Part shown: piece after piece, positions 43,021 through 55,655 of the stretch | Layout of the letters: each line of letters starts with the position of its first letter | Position numbering within the stretch: the first letter of the stretch is position 1 | Assembly (NCBI RefSeq): GCF_035222275.1 | Contig: NC_085881.1 | Location: 2,666,001-2,730,000, forward strand | Direction of reading: 5' to 3' | Length of the DNA: 64,000 nucleotides | Source: Podospora bellae-mahoneyi | Taxonomy: Eukaryota; Ascomycota; Sordariomycetes; Sordariales; Podosporaceae | Position numbers and translations under genes: made by a program | The notes under the pieces: generated by a model | The model's database searches: none | The model's input: the letters and a program-made list of their open reading frames with translations, nothing else | What the model was told of the DNA's origin: nothing

Positions 43021-45377
43021 CTACCACAAAGGCACCATTCCCTGTTGCTCCACAAACGGCGGCAACCCCATCGTCATATTATCCTGAAACATCCCCCCAG
43101 TCTCCATGGCAAAGTCAAAGTCGTTGTTCGTGTACATAACACCAGCAAAGTCCACATTCGTGGGATAATCGAAAGGCAGAAAATCAGGCCCCAGCAAAGG
43201 TGTGCTGGCCCGAGACAAGGGGTCCGGAACACCCAACAGCTCTATGCCAGTATCCGATACCTCCCACGTGGGATATTCCACAGAAGCAGACATAAGAGTT
43301 GGAGGATCGAGCGTAATGAGTGGCACAGAGAACTGTTGTTGCTGCCGTAGCTGCACGCCATGCAGCATACTCGCAATCAGCCCTTGTGCTGCCGTTGCTG
43401 CCCCATCAAAGAGTCTTTGCCTGGATGTGTCTGTGTTGACGTCATCGGCGTACAGGTTTGATGTGACGTTGATGCTGACCGCTAGCAACAAATTGAACTT
43501 GGCTGCCACCACTCCTAGGTGATACCTCGTCTGCCATAGATCTTGCAGAAAAACCAGAGATTTGATCAACAGCTCGCGGAAGACACACCCTGTCCTTTGT
43601 GGGTGGAAAAGAATGCGGATGTTGTCTAGCTGGCGTAGTCGGCCAAGAATCCAGCAAGATGCCATCGCCGAACGAGCAGCATCGGTCCAGAATAGCTGGC
43701 AGGCTGTGTTGCTCATGTCAGAGCTAATCTGACATAAACTGCGGAACTGGTGCAAAATAGAAGCGGCATTGTCCCATAGTTCCAACAGCTGACTGCGTTG
43801 CGAAGCATCTGGAGATGTGCCTAATGTGCTGCCCAGTCCAGTAATAGAGAGGAAGCTGGTCATTGGGATCGAGATCAGAGATTGCTGAAGCTCCTCGATT
43901 GGGTCTGTGGGTTTGGCGCCAGATCTCAGTGCAGGTGGTAGTTCTGTCAGGAACTTCCCGAATCCCGCTCGAAGACGCGCCTGAATTTCGTTGGTAGAAG
44001 GAGGTTGGGGTGAATAAAGCGCTTGGTGTAAAGGTCCAATGACTTGGGCCAGCTTTGCTGCAGCGACCGAAAACTTGATGTCATTTTCGGCTGTCCTTTC
44101 AAGATCCGAGTCTGTCGTTCCGTCGGATTCCCGGTCTAACGTACGGAGACTGATCGGCAGTGGTAATGGGCAGTCGCTTTCCTCCAAGCGCAAACTGAAC
44201 TGTGTTCCACTTCGTATCGAGTACTCCAAATTCAACCGCACGAAGCACCACCAGAGGCGCTTTCTGAGCTCGGCAAAATACGGCGTGACCTCCACGAAGA
44301 GTGCTGGGTCGCGATGAAGACCCATGCTGGTTGTGATATCCCTGATCAGCCCATGAAGCGGAAGCAAATCGTACATCTTGTCCGTCTCTGACGCCAAAAT
44401 GCTCTTCATGACTGCTAATAGCAGCAAAACCTGTACCACACCACAACATGGCTTTTGGAACTTTGGTGTATATATGCAATTCTCGACAGCCCTCGCCAAT
44501 CTCCTCCCACGGTGCCTCTCTTGTTCGCTGCTCTGCATGGCGATGCTGACGGCTAGCAGGATTTTGCATATGTGCACCGGATGATCGAGGGAACCTGAAT
44601 AAATGCGTTCCAAATCCCTGTTAAAAGCTGGCTGGTCGAGGATTCCGTACAGGCGCCCATATGTCTGGAAGTATTTCGCGATCCACGCCTCGCATTCCTG
44701 TCGTTCGGGTAATAGCGATCGAAGGCTGGCGCTGTCTCTTCCCACTGACGGTTCGGAGACATTGTTGTATGTCCTTAGCTGAGCTTTGAGCTCGGCAAAT
44801 GCCTTGCGACTAGTGTGAAATTCAGGCGAGTGATCCAACATTGCCTTCAACACTGTCATCTCGTTACATGGAGCCAACCAATGGCTCAGACCCATCACGC
44901 GAGTCTTGAACGCAGTGCCCTTGTAGGCATTGCCTCTCGGTGCCCGAGCAACATTCTGCTTTTCGGCTGGTGATGGCGTTGTTGGTGTGGACTCTGGTGT
45001 TTCCCCTCTTGATGAGCAGCTGTCTGGTGGCGTGTGTGTTTGTGTCGGGCCCTCAGGGGATAGTTGTGCTGATGGTGAGGGAGCTGAGGACGATGAAGGA
45101 ACACGCAGTCTTGATCGCGATCTTGGAACGTCCTGGCGGTCTTTGGGAGTGCTGTAAATACACTCGGTGGCGACACCACGATGTTTGCATTGGCCACAGG
45201 GAGATTCGCGATCGCATCGTGTTTTACGCGTCCGGCACTTCCCCATGTCAACATCCAATGTGATCCAGCTTCAGTCTCAGTGGGGACTCATCTTACCTGC
45301 CAGCAAGACACAGCTTCCCGAACTCTGGGTCGTTTCCTTCCTTTCAGCTGTTGCTCAATGAACGAGTCAGCGCTCAT
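43021..45377 (-). CDS. Zn2Cys6 transcription factor, probable cluster regulator
   Basis: CDS complement(join(43021..45237,45297..45377)), 765 aa. The 59-nt intron (GTAAGA...GGAAG) falls inside the zinc cluster; splicing yields C25-x2-C28-x6-C35-x5-C41-x2-C44-x8-C53 (CWQCRTRKTRCDRESPCGQC), a perfect Zn2Cys6 pattern. Without exon 1 the first Cys would be lost. A Ser/Pro linker follows, then the fungal-specific regulatory middle region (about 170-500; ILLAVSIAMQSSEQERHRGRRLARA, RLWWCFVRLNLEYSIR). The acidic C-terminus (NNDFDFAMETGG) may be an activation domain. It is the first gene of the PKS cluster and is transcribed like the P450 next to it. It may bind the CGG-N5-CCG sites in the P450-PKS promoter (inference). 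Confidence 0.92.
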
Positions 45378-46584
45378 GTGGCTGAATGTTAGAGTCATGT
45401 CGAAGTGCCAACAGTCGGAACCTGCGAGCAAAATATGTTCTTGGACTTTCCCAAAATTGAAACCTCAGGGAGGAGAGATCGAGATCTTGATCCTACGAAG
45501 AAGGAGGACAGAAGTGAAGATAAATCCAAGCTCCGGGATGCGTCATTAGTCACTCGGGCAGGACCCATGCCGAACGAAATCGGGAGCGGAAGAGAGTTGA
45601 GGCAGTGACATCGAGAAGGCCGGCAGAAGCCGGATGGAAGCCAATGGCGGGAAGGGAATGTAGCGCCGGGTTGACATCGGTCAATAGTGTCAATACCTCG
45701 AGTCCTTTTGCAGGAGGCGGTGCCTGCATGATTGCATTGGGAGAAGGAGTGACACGAGAGATGGCCGGAAAGTAACCCCGCGCCACCACCACTACCACCA
45801 CCACCAGAGGCCTGCATGCATTGCAGACCATGCAGAAGCATCAAGACATCTTCAGGTGGCTGGGGGGATTTCTAGTGCAATACCAGCATTATTAATCACG
45901 GCCCATACATTGGTGTCGGCTCTTTCAACAGTAGCCATCCCAAGCGCCCTTGGGAACACGACATTCCTCTCTGCATCTCCTCGGGCAGAAATGCAACGAA
46001 GCTTTCCTTTTGTTCCACTGCATAAACACAGCCCCTGACACCACCTCCCCTCAAAAGCTTGCGATTGGATCGATCAGATTAAGCTTTTTCCCTGCTTTTC
46101 CCAACTTCCCACGGCAAAGTGCGGGGTCTGACCTGGTCCGGAAAGGCCCCCTCACGTGACCTTCCATGCGTAACTTCGCATGCACATGTAGGGCTGAGCC
46201 TCAGTGAAGCTGCAGCTCTTCAAGGGCGGTCAAGAAGCCAGTCGATATTGCGACTGCTGCTCCGACGTCGACGTCGGCGAACGACGGAATACTCATCGGA
46301 TTTCCATTGGCATTGAGCATTCTAGAGCAAAGCACGTCAACCGGCAAAGATGAGGCAGTGCAGAAAGGTCTGTAGACAGCTGACTTGAAGAAAATGCAAA
46401 AGTAACGTGCCATGGTATTGTTAAATATCGTCATATATGGAGTGGTGCTACAAACAGTGCCATCTCATGAACCCTAACCCTCAACATTGCCATGTCGCAA
46501 ACACCCAACATGCAAGGAAAGACAAAAGAAATCTACGGTTTATGTTTGATGCTGTACAAAGATTAACAAGTCGTGTCTATCGGA
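45378..46584. other. Intergenic inside the PKS cluster
   Basis: Promoter of the regulator gene and 3' flank of the P450. Telomere-like ACCCTAACCCT at 46471-46481, and a possible short dehydrogenase relic (45852-45938). Confidence 0.5.
45852..45938 (-). pseudogene. Possible short-chain dehydrogenase relic
   Basis: A 28-codon frame reads TVERADTNVWAVINNAGIA, which matches the segment around the conserved NNAG motif of SDR enzymes. No other SDR part (TGxxxGxG, YxxxK) was found near it. It may be a remnant of a lost cluster gene or chance. Confidence 0.3.
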
Positions 46585-48258
46585 TCAAACCAAAACCTCC
46601 TTCTTGCCACCGCATCTTGGAGTCATCCGGACATTGAGCCCAGTCTGAGCAACCATCCAATGGTTTTGCACCTTCCAGTCGCCCTCAAGCGTCATCTATC
46701 AGCAATGTTAGCATGCGGTTTGATGTAATTTTTGGGAGTAGACTTACCCGATACCGCCAAAACAAAGTTGGAATCAGCTTGTAAATCTCCAAATATGAGA
46801 TATTCTTCCCCAAGCACGTCCTCCGTCCAGCTCCAAACGTCAACAGACACCTCTCCATCTTGACCCTTCTCTCCCTCTCACACAACCACCTCTCCGGCCT
46901 GAACTTGTCTGCATCTTCCCCAAAGACCTCCTTGCTGCGGTGAACAACCCAAGGATTCATTCCCACAACCGTCCCCCCTTCAAAGTGCACGCCGCAAAGC
47001 TCCACGCCGCCTTTACCCACCACCCTCTCAAGCGGCAGCCCAATGACAGGATGTAACCTGCCCGCCTCCTTAACGCACGCATCCAAGTACGGGAGACTTT
47101 GAGACTCCTTCCATGTGACATTATCCGATAGTCGGCCCTCGCTATTCGCCTGTGAAAGTTCCTCCATCAGCTTACCAAGACAGTCCGGATGTTTGATCAG
47201 AAAGTAAATGACGGCTCTCATCATGATGGCAGTCGTATCGCTCCCAGCCAAGACATTCGATGTCGCCCAAGCAGTGAGGAACCAGTCCAGGATATCCGGG
47301 TCCTTCTCCTTGGCCTCCAGAAAGCGAGACATGAAGTCCTTGGTATTATGGTACGTGGTTGTTTTCTCTACTTCGCTGATGTTTGATCTTTCATGCGCTC
47401 TGGCGAGAGCAAACGCAACAATGGGGGAGCTGCCTTCGGGAAGGAAGCGCGCGAGAGGGTTCTTCGCCAAGAGGTTGTCAAGCCAAGGGATCTGGCCAAC
47501 CTTTTACACCGTTAGCGTTCAGGGAGGAGGGTCCAAGTTCCGGATATCACTTACCCACGAGGCGTACTTGAAGACCTTCTGAATACTGCCCATGATCCCG
47601 TCGACATCCTTTGCTTCATCAAGAAAACCAAGACGTTTGCTGAACGTGATCTCGCCCATCACGTCAAAGGCAAACCACTGAAGCCATGTCCCAAGATCCA
47701 CTGTTTGCCCATCTTTGGCCGAAATTTCATCCAACTTTGTCAGAAAGAAACGAATAGTGGTGTCAACATGTGGCTCAAACTCGACTAGATTCGACATCGA
47801 GTATATACTAGCAATCGGTCTCTTCATAGCCCGGTGGAGGGCGTCATCCTGGGTGTTGAACAGCCCTTGGATCACCCTGCCGCATGACATGGGCTGCATA
47901 ACCTTGTAAAAATCGGACTAGTGAAACACATCTGTCAGATCTGCCGTCTCTTCTGTGTTACAGCGTCGGAGCTACCTACCTTTTTGAGATTGACACCAGT
48001 ACCATAAATCTTTAGGACCTCTTCTGGGTCGGCAATACTGATGCAGTTCGGCCCGAGGCGTACAAGTCTACCAAATTGTTCGTGCAGCCGCATATGAACA
48101 TGATGTGCTTCGCCAGACCATGCCCATCTGAGCCTGGGGAGATTCGATATAGATGCGAAGAAGGGTCCAGGAACTTTCCGATGTCTTGCCCAGGATCGAT
48201 ATGTCAACACCACCACATATATCGCCCCAAAGACCAATGCAGCAAGTTGAAGGATCAT
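46585..48258 (-). CDS. Cytochrome P450 monooxygenase of the PKS cluster
   Basis: CDS complement(join(46585..46695,46748..47500,47555..47917,47980..48258)), 501 aa, introns 52, 54 and 62 nt. N-terminal membrane anchor MILQLAALVFGAIYVVVLTY, then KVPGPFFASIS. I helix LAGSDTTAIMM, ExxR as KEAGRLHP, FRPERW, and heme loop FGAGRRTCLGK with Cys near residue 443. The last exon gives the normal family tail (MTLEGDWKVQNHW...). It resembles pisatin-demethylase-like fungal P450s. Divergent from the PKS gene over 774 bp, it probably oxidises the polyketide product (inference). Confidence 0.92.
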
Positions 48259-49032
48259 GGCGTTTATATGAAACAAAATGTTGAATGTATCACAAAACGA
48301 AAACCTGCGTTATCAGGACTGCCGTGTGCTTGAAGACCATGCTCGGTTGATCAATATTAAAGCATGCCGCGTACTGGTGCTCCGTTGATGCTATATTTCT
48401 TGTCGGGACTCGAGTCTTGGCGTTTCGTGGGGGGGATTGTTCTGCGGTCAGACCGACAAAATGCTAGCTTCTTTCCTCTCTGGGAAAATAAGACCCGGAG
48501 CTGAGTAGCTATGAGTGACTGTGCCAGTCCCATGTCACCTTTAAACATAGTGCACGGGAGTGGCAATGACAACTGCCAACATGCACCAAGCCACGCCGCC
48601 GCACCGTTAAAACCACGGGTCATTCGTTAGCGCAATCCAGGCTACCGGTGCTGGACACACCGATGGGGTAACGAGTAAACATTGCGTGGGATCTAGACTC
48701 GGAATAGGAATCCTTCTGGAAATGTCCGGTCCTACCGAGCGGTGACGATGTCAATGACTGATGTTTTGGTTCAGACACTGGCAGAAGGCAGGTTCTGACA
48801 TTGATACGAGCCCATCTTTGACAGCTTTGATGGCTATTTCCGTAGTTGATGTTAAAGTAAAAATGTGGAGCAGGGAGGAAAGCTAGGGCCAACGTCAGTA
48901 AGTGTTGTGGTGATTGTATAAGAGCCGTGATACCAGTGCACTTTACCAAGATCTCTGTCAAACAAATACCGCTTGTACTGCGGCTTCCTTTCATTTGTGA
49001 CTATTGCCTGTCTTTGAACCACCACCAAGAAA
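48259..49032. promoter_or_regulatory. Divergent P450-PKS promoter with two CGGTCNNACCG sites
   Basis: CGGTCAGACCG at 48445-48455 and CGGTCCTACCG at 48727-48737 share CGG-N5-CCG with identical flanking TC/AC. This inverted CGG pair is the usual site type of dimeric Zn2Cys6 regulators. Placement between two cluster genes makes the neighbouring regulator the likely binder. Confidence 0.55.
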
Positions 49033-52000
49033 ATGACAGCCAACACTTTGCTTCTCTTTGGGGACCAGACAGGGGAGGTCCTACCTTCAATACAATCTCT
49101 CTCCAGAAATGCTTCATCAAATCAGACCTTGGCAACGTTTCTGAGGAAGGCCACAGATAGACTCAGAAGTGCAGTACTTCAAGCCCCTGCTCACTATCGA
49201 CGCTCCTTTCCAAATTTCACCTCTCTCTCCGAGCTCGCCGCCGCCGTGTCGAAACAAGATCACGCATCCCCTGCCTTATATGCCGCACTTCTGTGTATCG
49301 CGCAAATTGGCGATGTCATCGTGTAAGATGTCCTGTCAAACAATCCCAACTCCTGAATGCTGACAGCTCAGATATCTCGAAAACAACCCAGGGCTCCTAG
49401 AGGCTTCTAAAGACAGGCTTGCCATTGTCGGGTTATGTACTGGCCTTCTCCCCGCCGCGGTTGTCTCGTGCTCCAGAAACCTCACCGAAGTGATTGCACT
49501 TGCAGATGAAACTGTTCATCTTGCTTTCCAAGTCGGTCTTGCGGCATCAAAAAGGTCCCACGAGGTAGATCCATCCACTGGCAGCTGGGCTACTCTGGTC
49601 TCCCAGGTCGATATTTCTGTCGCTAGGGAAGCCATTGGCATCTTCAACCGCAACTCGATGCCCAGACACCAGGTATACATCAGTGCTGAGAGCCAAAACT
49701 CAGTGACAATTAGCGGCCCGCCTTCCGCTACCGAAGCTTTCTTCAGCTCCACCTCAATCTTCGGAAAATGCAAACGAATTCCACTTCCCATTGCAGCGGC
49801 CTTTCACGCCGATAATCTTCAGCCCATTCAGCCCACTGTGCTTCTCCAGAATATGAACCCTTCTCTACACTCGAAACCTGTACAACATCCCTTTCTTCTG
49901 TCTCCTCATTCAGGCTTACCTTATCAAGTGTCATCATTCGGTAATGTTTTGGTGGAGGTTATGGGTGACATCTTCCGGCATCCTATATTGTTCGACGCAT
50001 GTACTCAAGGGCTTGCCAAAATTCTCTCATCCCAACCGAACCTTCTGGTCTTTGGACCAGTGAGCTGTGAAAAGGCAATTCAGCAAGCTCTGCATGGCCA
50101 TGGTATCAAATTGGAGACTCCCAGTACTGCAACGACGCTGAACAACACTTCATTGATACCCAACGCCATAGCCATCATCGGCATGTCAGTCCGGCTTCCA
50201 GGAAGTGAGACCCTAGAAGATTTCTGGCAAGTGCTTGAGGACGGCCGCAATCTCTACGAAAAGATTCGTCCTGATCGTTTCGACATCAACACCCATGTTG
50301 ATCCTTCTGGCAAGGCCAAGAACACTAGCTTGACACCATATGGTGTGTTCATCGATCGACCTGGATACTTCGATACGAGACTGTTCAATATGTCTCCCCG
50401 TGAGGCTGCTCAAACAGACCCTCAGCAACGACTTCTCCTTCTGACCACGTACGAGGCTCTCGAGATGGCTGGGTACACCCCCAATGCAACGCCGTCTACC
50501 AATACCAAAAGGATCGGCTCCTTCATGGGCCAAACAGGTGACGACTATCGTGAGGTAAACGCGAGTCAGAACGTCGACACGTACTTCATCACTGGCAACA
50601 TTCGCGCCTTCGGTCCAGGTAGACTGAACTATCATTTCGGTTGGGAAGGGCCGAGCTATTCCGTTGACACAGCGTGTTCATCCAGCGCAGCTAGTATCCA
50701 ATTGGCCTGCTCTGCGCTGCTGAGTAGCGAGGTGGACATGGCTGTGGGTGGTGGTGCTAACCTGCTCACTGCATCCGGTTTGTTTGCTGGGCTAAGTCGG
50801 GGGAGCTTCTTGTCAAAGACTGGAGGTTGCAAAACCTTTGATCATGATGCGGACGGCTATGTTCGCGCAGACGCAGTAGGTGTCGTCGTTCTGAAGAGGT
50901 TGGACGACGCATTGGCCGACAGAGACAACATCCTCGCGGTCCTTCGGGCAACAGCAACCAACCACTCCGCTGAAGCATCCTCCATCACTCATCCTCACGC
51001 CGAGACACAAGAGCGACTGTTCGATTCAGTCCTAAGCAAAGCCGGCATCAACCCTATCGAGATCGATTACGCAGAGCTCCACGGCACTGGTACCCAAGCA
51101 GGTGATGCAACCGAGAGCCGATCTGTGACCAATGTTCTTTCCCGTAACCGCCCGGCCGACAAACCCCTGTTCATCGGCACAGTTAAGCCCAATCTCGGCC
51201 ACGGTGAGGCCGCCAGCGGTGTCACCTCTCTCATCAAAGCCATCTTGATGTTGAGTAAGAACATGATTCCGCCCCATATTGGAATAAAAGGCCGGATCAA
51301 CGAGAAGCTACCACCGCTGGCTGACATGAACACCCGGATATCATTCGGTAAAACTCCATTCCGGCCCCGTCCTGGCGGTGATGGAAAGAGAAAGATCCTC
51401 ATCAACAACTTCGACGCTGCCGGCGGAAATACCAGCATGGTCATCGAAGATCCTCCCATGTTACCAAAAGAGGGTGTGGATCCCCGCAATCATCATGCCA
51501 TTGCCGTGTCTGGCAAGACGCCAAACTCCATCATGGGGAACAGCAAGCGTCTTCTTGAGCACTTAGACCAAAATCCTGACGCTCGCCTAGAGGACATTGC
51601 CTACACCACCACGGCACGCCGGATGCATCATAATCTGCGCAAGGCCCATGTTGCTTCTTCGATCAAGACTCTTCGGGACAGTCTGCAGCAAGCCATCACA
51701 AGAGAGACGTGGACAAAGGTCCCGGCCGCGCCTCCTCAAGTCGTGTTCCTCTTCACTGGCCAGGGTTCTGCGTATAGCGGCATGGCATCAAACTTGTTCA
51801 AGACCAGCGCACCGTTCCGCGAGCTTCTTCAAGGCAATGACGATATATGCGTCTCTCATGGCTTCAGATCTTTCCTGCCCCTTGTAGAGGACAAGAACTT
51901 CGATATGACGATGGCCTCGCCGGTTCAGGTGCAGTTGGCAATTGTGTCCATAGAGCTAGCCATGGCAGAATATTGGAAATCTCTTGGGGTAATGCCGGCT

Positions 52001-55000
52001 GCCGTTGTTGGTCACAGCCTTGGGGAGTATCCTGCACTGTGCGTCGCTGGTGTCCTCTCTCTCAGCGACTGCCTGTATCTTGTTGGGAAAAGGGCAGATT
52101 TAATGGTATCCAATTGCTCGCCTGGTACGCACTCGATGCTGGCTGTTCAAGCAGACCAAGGTGACACGGAAGCACTTCTGAAGAGTGTCGATGACGATTC
52201 CGGTATCGAGATTGCATGTCGAAATGGGCCTACGTCAATCGTCGTCAGTGGAGGATTGGATCAGATACGGGAGTTGCAGGAGAAGGCTCTTACCAGGGGC
52301 CTGAAGACAACAGTGCTCGAGGTACAGTATGCTTTCCACTCTTCTCAAATGGATGCCATTCTGGAAGACTTCTCGTCGGTTGCAAGTCGAGTCAATTTCG
52401 CAGCACCAACCATCCCTGTTGCGTCGACAGTTCTGGGATCGATCGTCGAAGGTGCAGGAATCATCAGTGCCGAATATCTGCTCCGGGGTACTCGTGGCCC
52501 TGTGCAGTTCATGGACGCGGTCGAAGCGGTTAAAAGTCTGCAAAACTCCCCAAATCAGCAAACAGTTTGGATTGAGACTGGGCCAAGCCCGGTTTGTGTC
52601 GGAATGGTGAGGTCCATGGCCATGGAAGCAGCTGCTGATCAGCTCCTTCCCTCAATGAAGAAGGGCGAGGACGACTGGAAGATGCTGACCACATCAGTGG
52701 CCAAAGCTTTCTCTGCGGGGCTCAACATCGATTGGCGTGAATTCCATCGACCCTATGAGTTGTCTCTGCGTCTAGCTGCGTTACCTCATTACGCTTTCGA
52801 TCTCAAGAACTACTGGATTCAATATGAGGGTGATTGGGCTCTGCGTAAAGGCGACGCAGATGGCCTCCCTAGGTCTCCTGCGGCAGAAGACCGCCTCACA
52901 AAATTCCCGTCAACTACCCTCCATCGTATCGAGTCCGAGGTCCGTGACAAGGCTGGTATCTCCGTCATTTTCGCATCAGATGCTTCCGAGCCGAAGTTGA
53001 ACACCGCTCTCCGCGGTCATCTCGTCAATGGCGCAGGGCTCTGCCCTAGTTCTATCTACGCAGACATGGCATTCACTGCTGCATCGTATATCCTGGGCGA
53101 CGCAGGGCTCAATATGTCCTTGGATGTCCGGGACATGCAAGTCGACAAACCGCTTGTTATTCAACCAGGGGATACGAATCAAATTATTCGAGTGTTTGCA
53201 ACGAAAAAGATTGGTTCCGACCAAATCGAAGTAACATTTGCCTCTCAGGATGGAAGCAGAAACGAACACCACGCCACGTGTAGTGTTGTATGCGGACGAG
53301 GAGAATGTTGGCAACACGACTGGTCCAAGACGGCATATCTAATCAAGGCACGCATCGAAAGTCTAAAAGAGTCCTCCAACAAAGGCCAAACGCACAGAAT
53401 TCTCCGGTCAATGGTGTACAAGTTGTTTGCAGCATTGGTGGATTACGACACTCGATACCAGGGGTTGCAAGAGGTCTTCTTGGACAGCAACCTGTTTGAA
53501 GCAGCGGCCAATGTGAAATTCAACACCTCTGACAGTGATGGCACATTCAACCATAGTCCATACTGGATCGATGGTTTCTCCCATCTTTCAGGCTTTGTGC
53601 TTAATGGCGGAGAGAGGACCCCTGCCGATGTTGTTTACATTTCCCATGGTTGGGATAGTATGAAGATTGTTGGTCAGTTGTCTGCTGGTAAAGAGTATCA
53701 GAGCTATGTCCGCATGCAAGATACAAGCAGACGCGGAGTAATGGAGGGCGATGTGTATCTCTTTGAAGGCGATGTGGTGGTGGCTGTTTGTCAGGGTCTG
53801 CGATTTCAGCGCATCCAACGCTCGATTCTCGACCACCTCCTCCCACCGCCAAACAAGCCCTCCACCCTTTCGCAACCCATGCCGAGCCTCGCTGCCAAGA
53901 GGCAATCTTTGAACTCGCACATTCCGACGATCAAGGTTGAGTTGGTGGACGATGATATCGTGTCTTCGGATTTTGACCAGGTCCTTCAATTGGTAGCTTC
54001 CGAGGTCGGTGTTGACGTTGAAGACCTGGCAGACGACACAGTATTTGCAGATCTGGGCGTTGATAGTTTGCTGTCCATCACTATCACCGCCAAGCTTGGT
54101 CAACTATGGGGCCAAGCCATACCGGCGGGTCTTTTCACCGAGATTCTGACTGTTGCAGAACTGCGCCGGTATCACCTTGAAAACATTGATAATTCTGACG
54201 ACGACGACCGTGCCTCGAGCTATGGCGGAAGCACTTGTGGAAATGACATTTTCAGCCAGCCTCAGAGTCAGGCATACACTCCGTTTACCAACACAGGGCT
54301 TTCCATCGGCACTCCAGTAGAAGATCGAGCTGGAGCTATCAGAAAGATCATTGCCGCTGAGTTGGGAATGAGCATCGAGGAAATCGACAATGACGTACCT
54401 TTGGCGGACCTTGGTGTTGACAGTCTACTATCTTTGTCGATCATGGCTGCTATCAAAGCACAGACAGGTCAGATATTCCCATCCAGCTTTTTGATGGAAT
54501 ATCCAAGTTTAGCAGCAATCGAGGCTGCTCTCGGCCCTCGCCGAACACTGCCAGCCCAACAGCTGTTCAAAGCCCTGGAAAAGGTGCAAAACAACAAGAG
54601 CATTCCACAGTCTGAAGCTGTCTTGCTGCAGGGATCGTCATCTTCACGAGAACCTGCCCTATTTCTGCTCCCTGATGGCTCTGGGAGTGCCAGCAGCTAT
54701 GTTGGACTGCCAAACCTGAAACTATCTGGCCCTGTGTGGGGACTTGACAGCCCATTTCTTAACAATCCTGAGGCATTCACCATTCCGCTGGAAGAACTGG
54801 CTTCCTCATTTGCTGCAGAGATTCGAAACAAACAGGCTCACGGACCGTACCGACTGGCCGGGTGGTCCATTGGAGGAACCTACGCATATGAGGTTGCACT
54901 ACAATTGTTAAGCCATGGAGAGGTGGTTGAGTCTCTGACACTCATTGATGCACCATGTCCGGCTTCCCTCCCGCCACTGCCTATCGAAACGATCTCATTA

Positions 55001-55441
55001 CTCGACAAAATTGGAGCGTTTGACAGTTTCAAGAACAAGAAGAAGGCGGGCAAGACATACATGAGGGAAACTGTCCATGCTCACTTTGCTGGATCGGTTA
55101 AAGCACTGGAAAGATACAAGCCTGCTGCAATGCAAAATAGTTCAACTCCACTGATTAAGTCTGTCACAGTGGTGTGGGCACGAGATGGCGTTTGGGACAC
55201 GGTTGGGCCGGAAGTCAAAGCAAGGCATATTAAGGCACTGGGCAAAAAGAATGCTGCAAGAGACTGGATGTTGGACACAAAATCAGACTTTGGGCCGAAC
55301 GGGTGGGAGATATTGCTCCCTGGTGCTGAGATTCAGTGCAAAGTAGTTGAGGGCGACCATTTCACCATCATGAGAGACTCAGGGGTGTTGAAGCTTGGCG
55401 AGGTACTTCAAGGTACCATCATCGGGCCAGCTCGAAGTTGA
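49033..55441 (+). CDS. Non-reducing polyketide synthase SAT-KS-AT-PT-ACP-ACP-TE
   Basis: CDS join(49033..49322,49372..55441), 2119 aa; one 49-nt intron (GTAAGA...CTGAC...CTCAG) near the start. SAT: LLLFGDQTGE and active Cys119 in GLCTG. KS: Cys532 in DTACSSS, His in ELHGTGT and KPNLGHGE. AT: Ser979 in GHSLGE. PT: His1313 in RGHLVNGAGLCPSS and Asp1497 in YWIDGF. ACP1 Ser1662 and ACP2 Ser1781, both in LGVDSLLS. TE: Ser1929 in GWSIGG and His near the end (EGDHFTIM). All catalytic residues are present, so it should make and release an aromatic polyketide. Domain order and length are those of orsellinic-acid/naphthopyrone-type synthases; NNFDAAGG after the KS leans to the orsellinic type, but the product cannot be fixed from sequence. 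Cluster partners: P450 and Zn2Cys6 regulator. Confidence 0.95.
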
Positions 55442-55655
55442 GCATCCTTCGAAGCTTTGTGGGAGGGGCGGGATGCGTCTCTTTTGTACTACGAAATTAT
55501 CTTTGTTCTTTCCTAGATAGATCTCATCTCAAAATATCTTTCATTACCTATGACCAATGCGTTGTTTCGTGCTTGATGGGCTTGTCGTCCTTCCTCGACG
55601 TCGATTGGCTACTGAGGAGGCCTGCCAAGATTGACTGGCGCAAGTGCATTGCACC
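55442..55655. other. 3' flank of the PKS gene
   Basis: Spacer up to the MITE target duplication. No gene seen. Confidence 0.5.
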
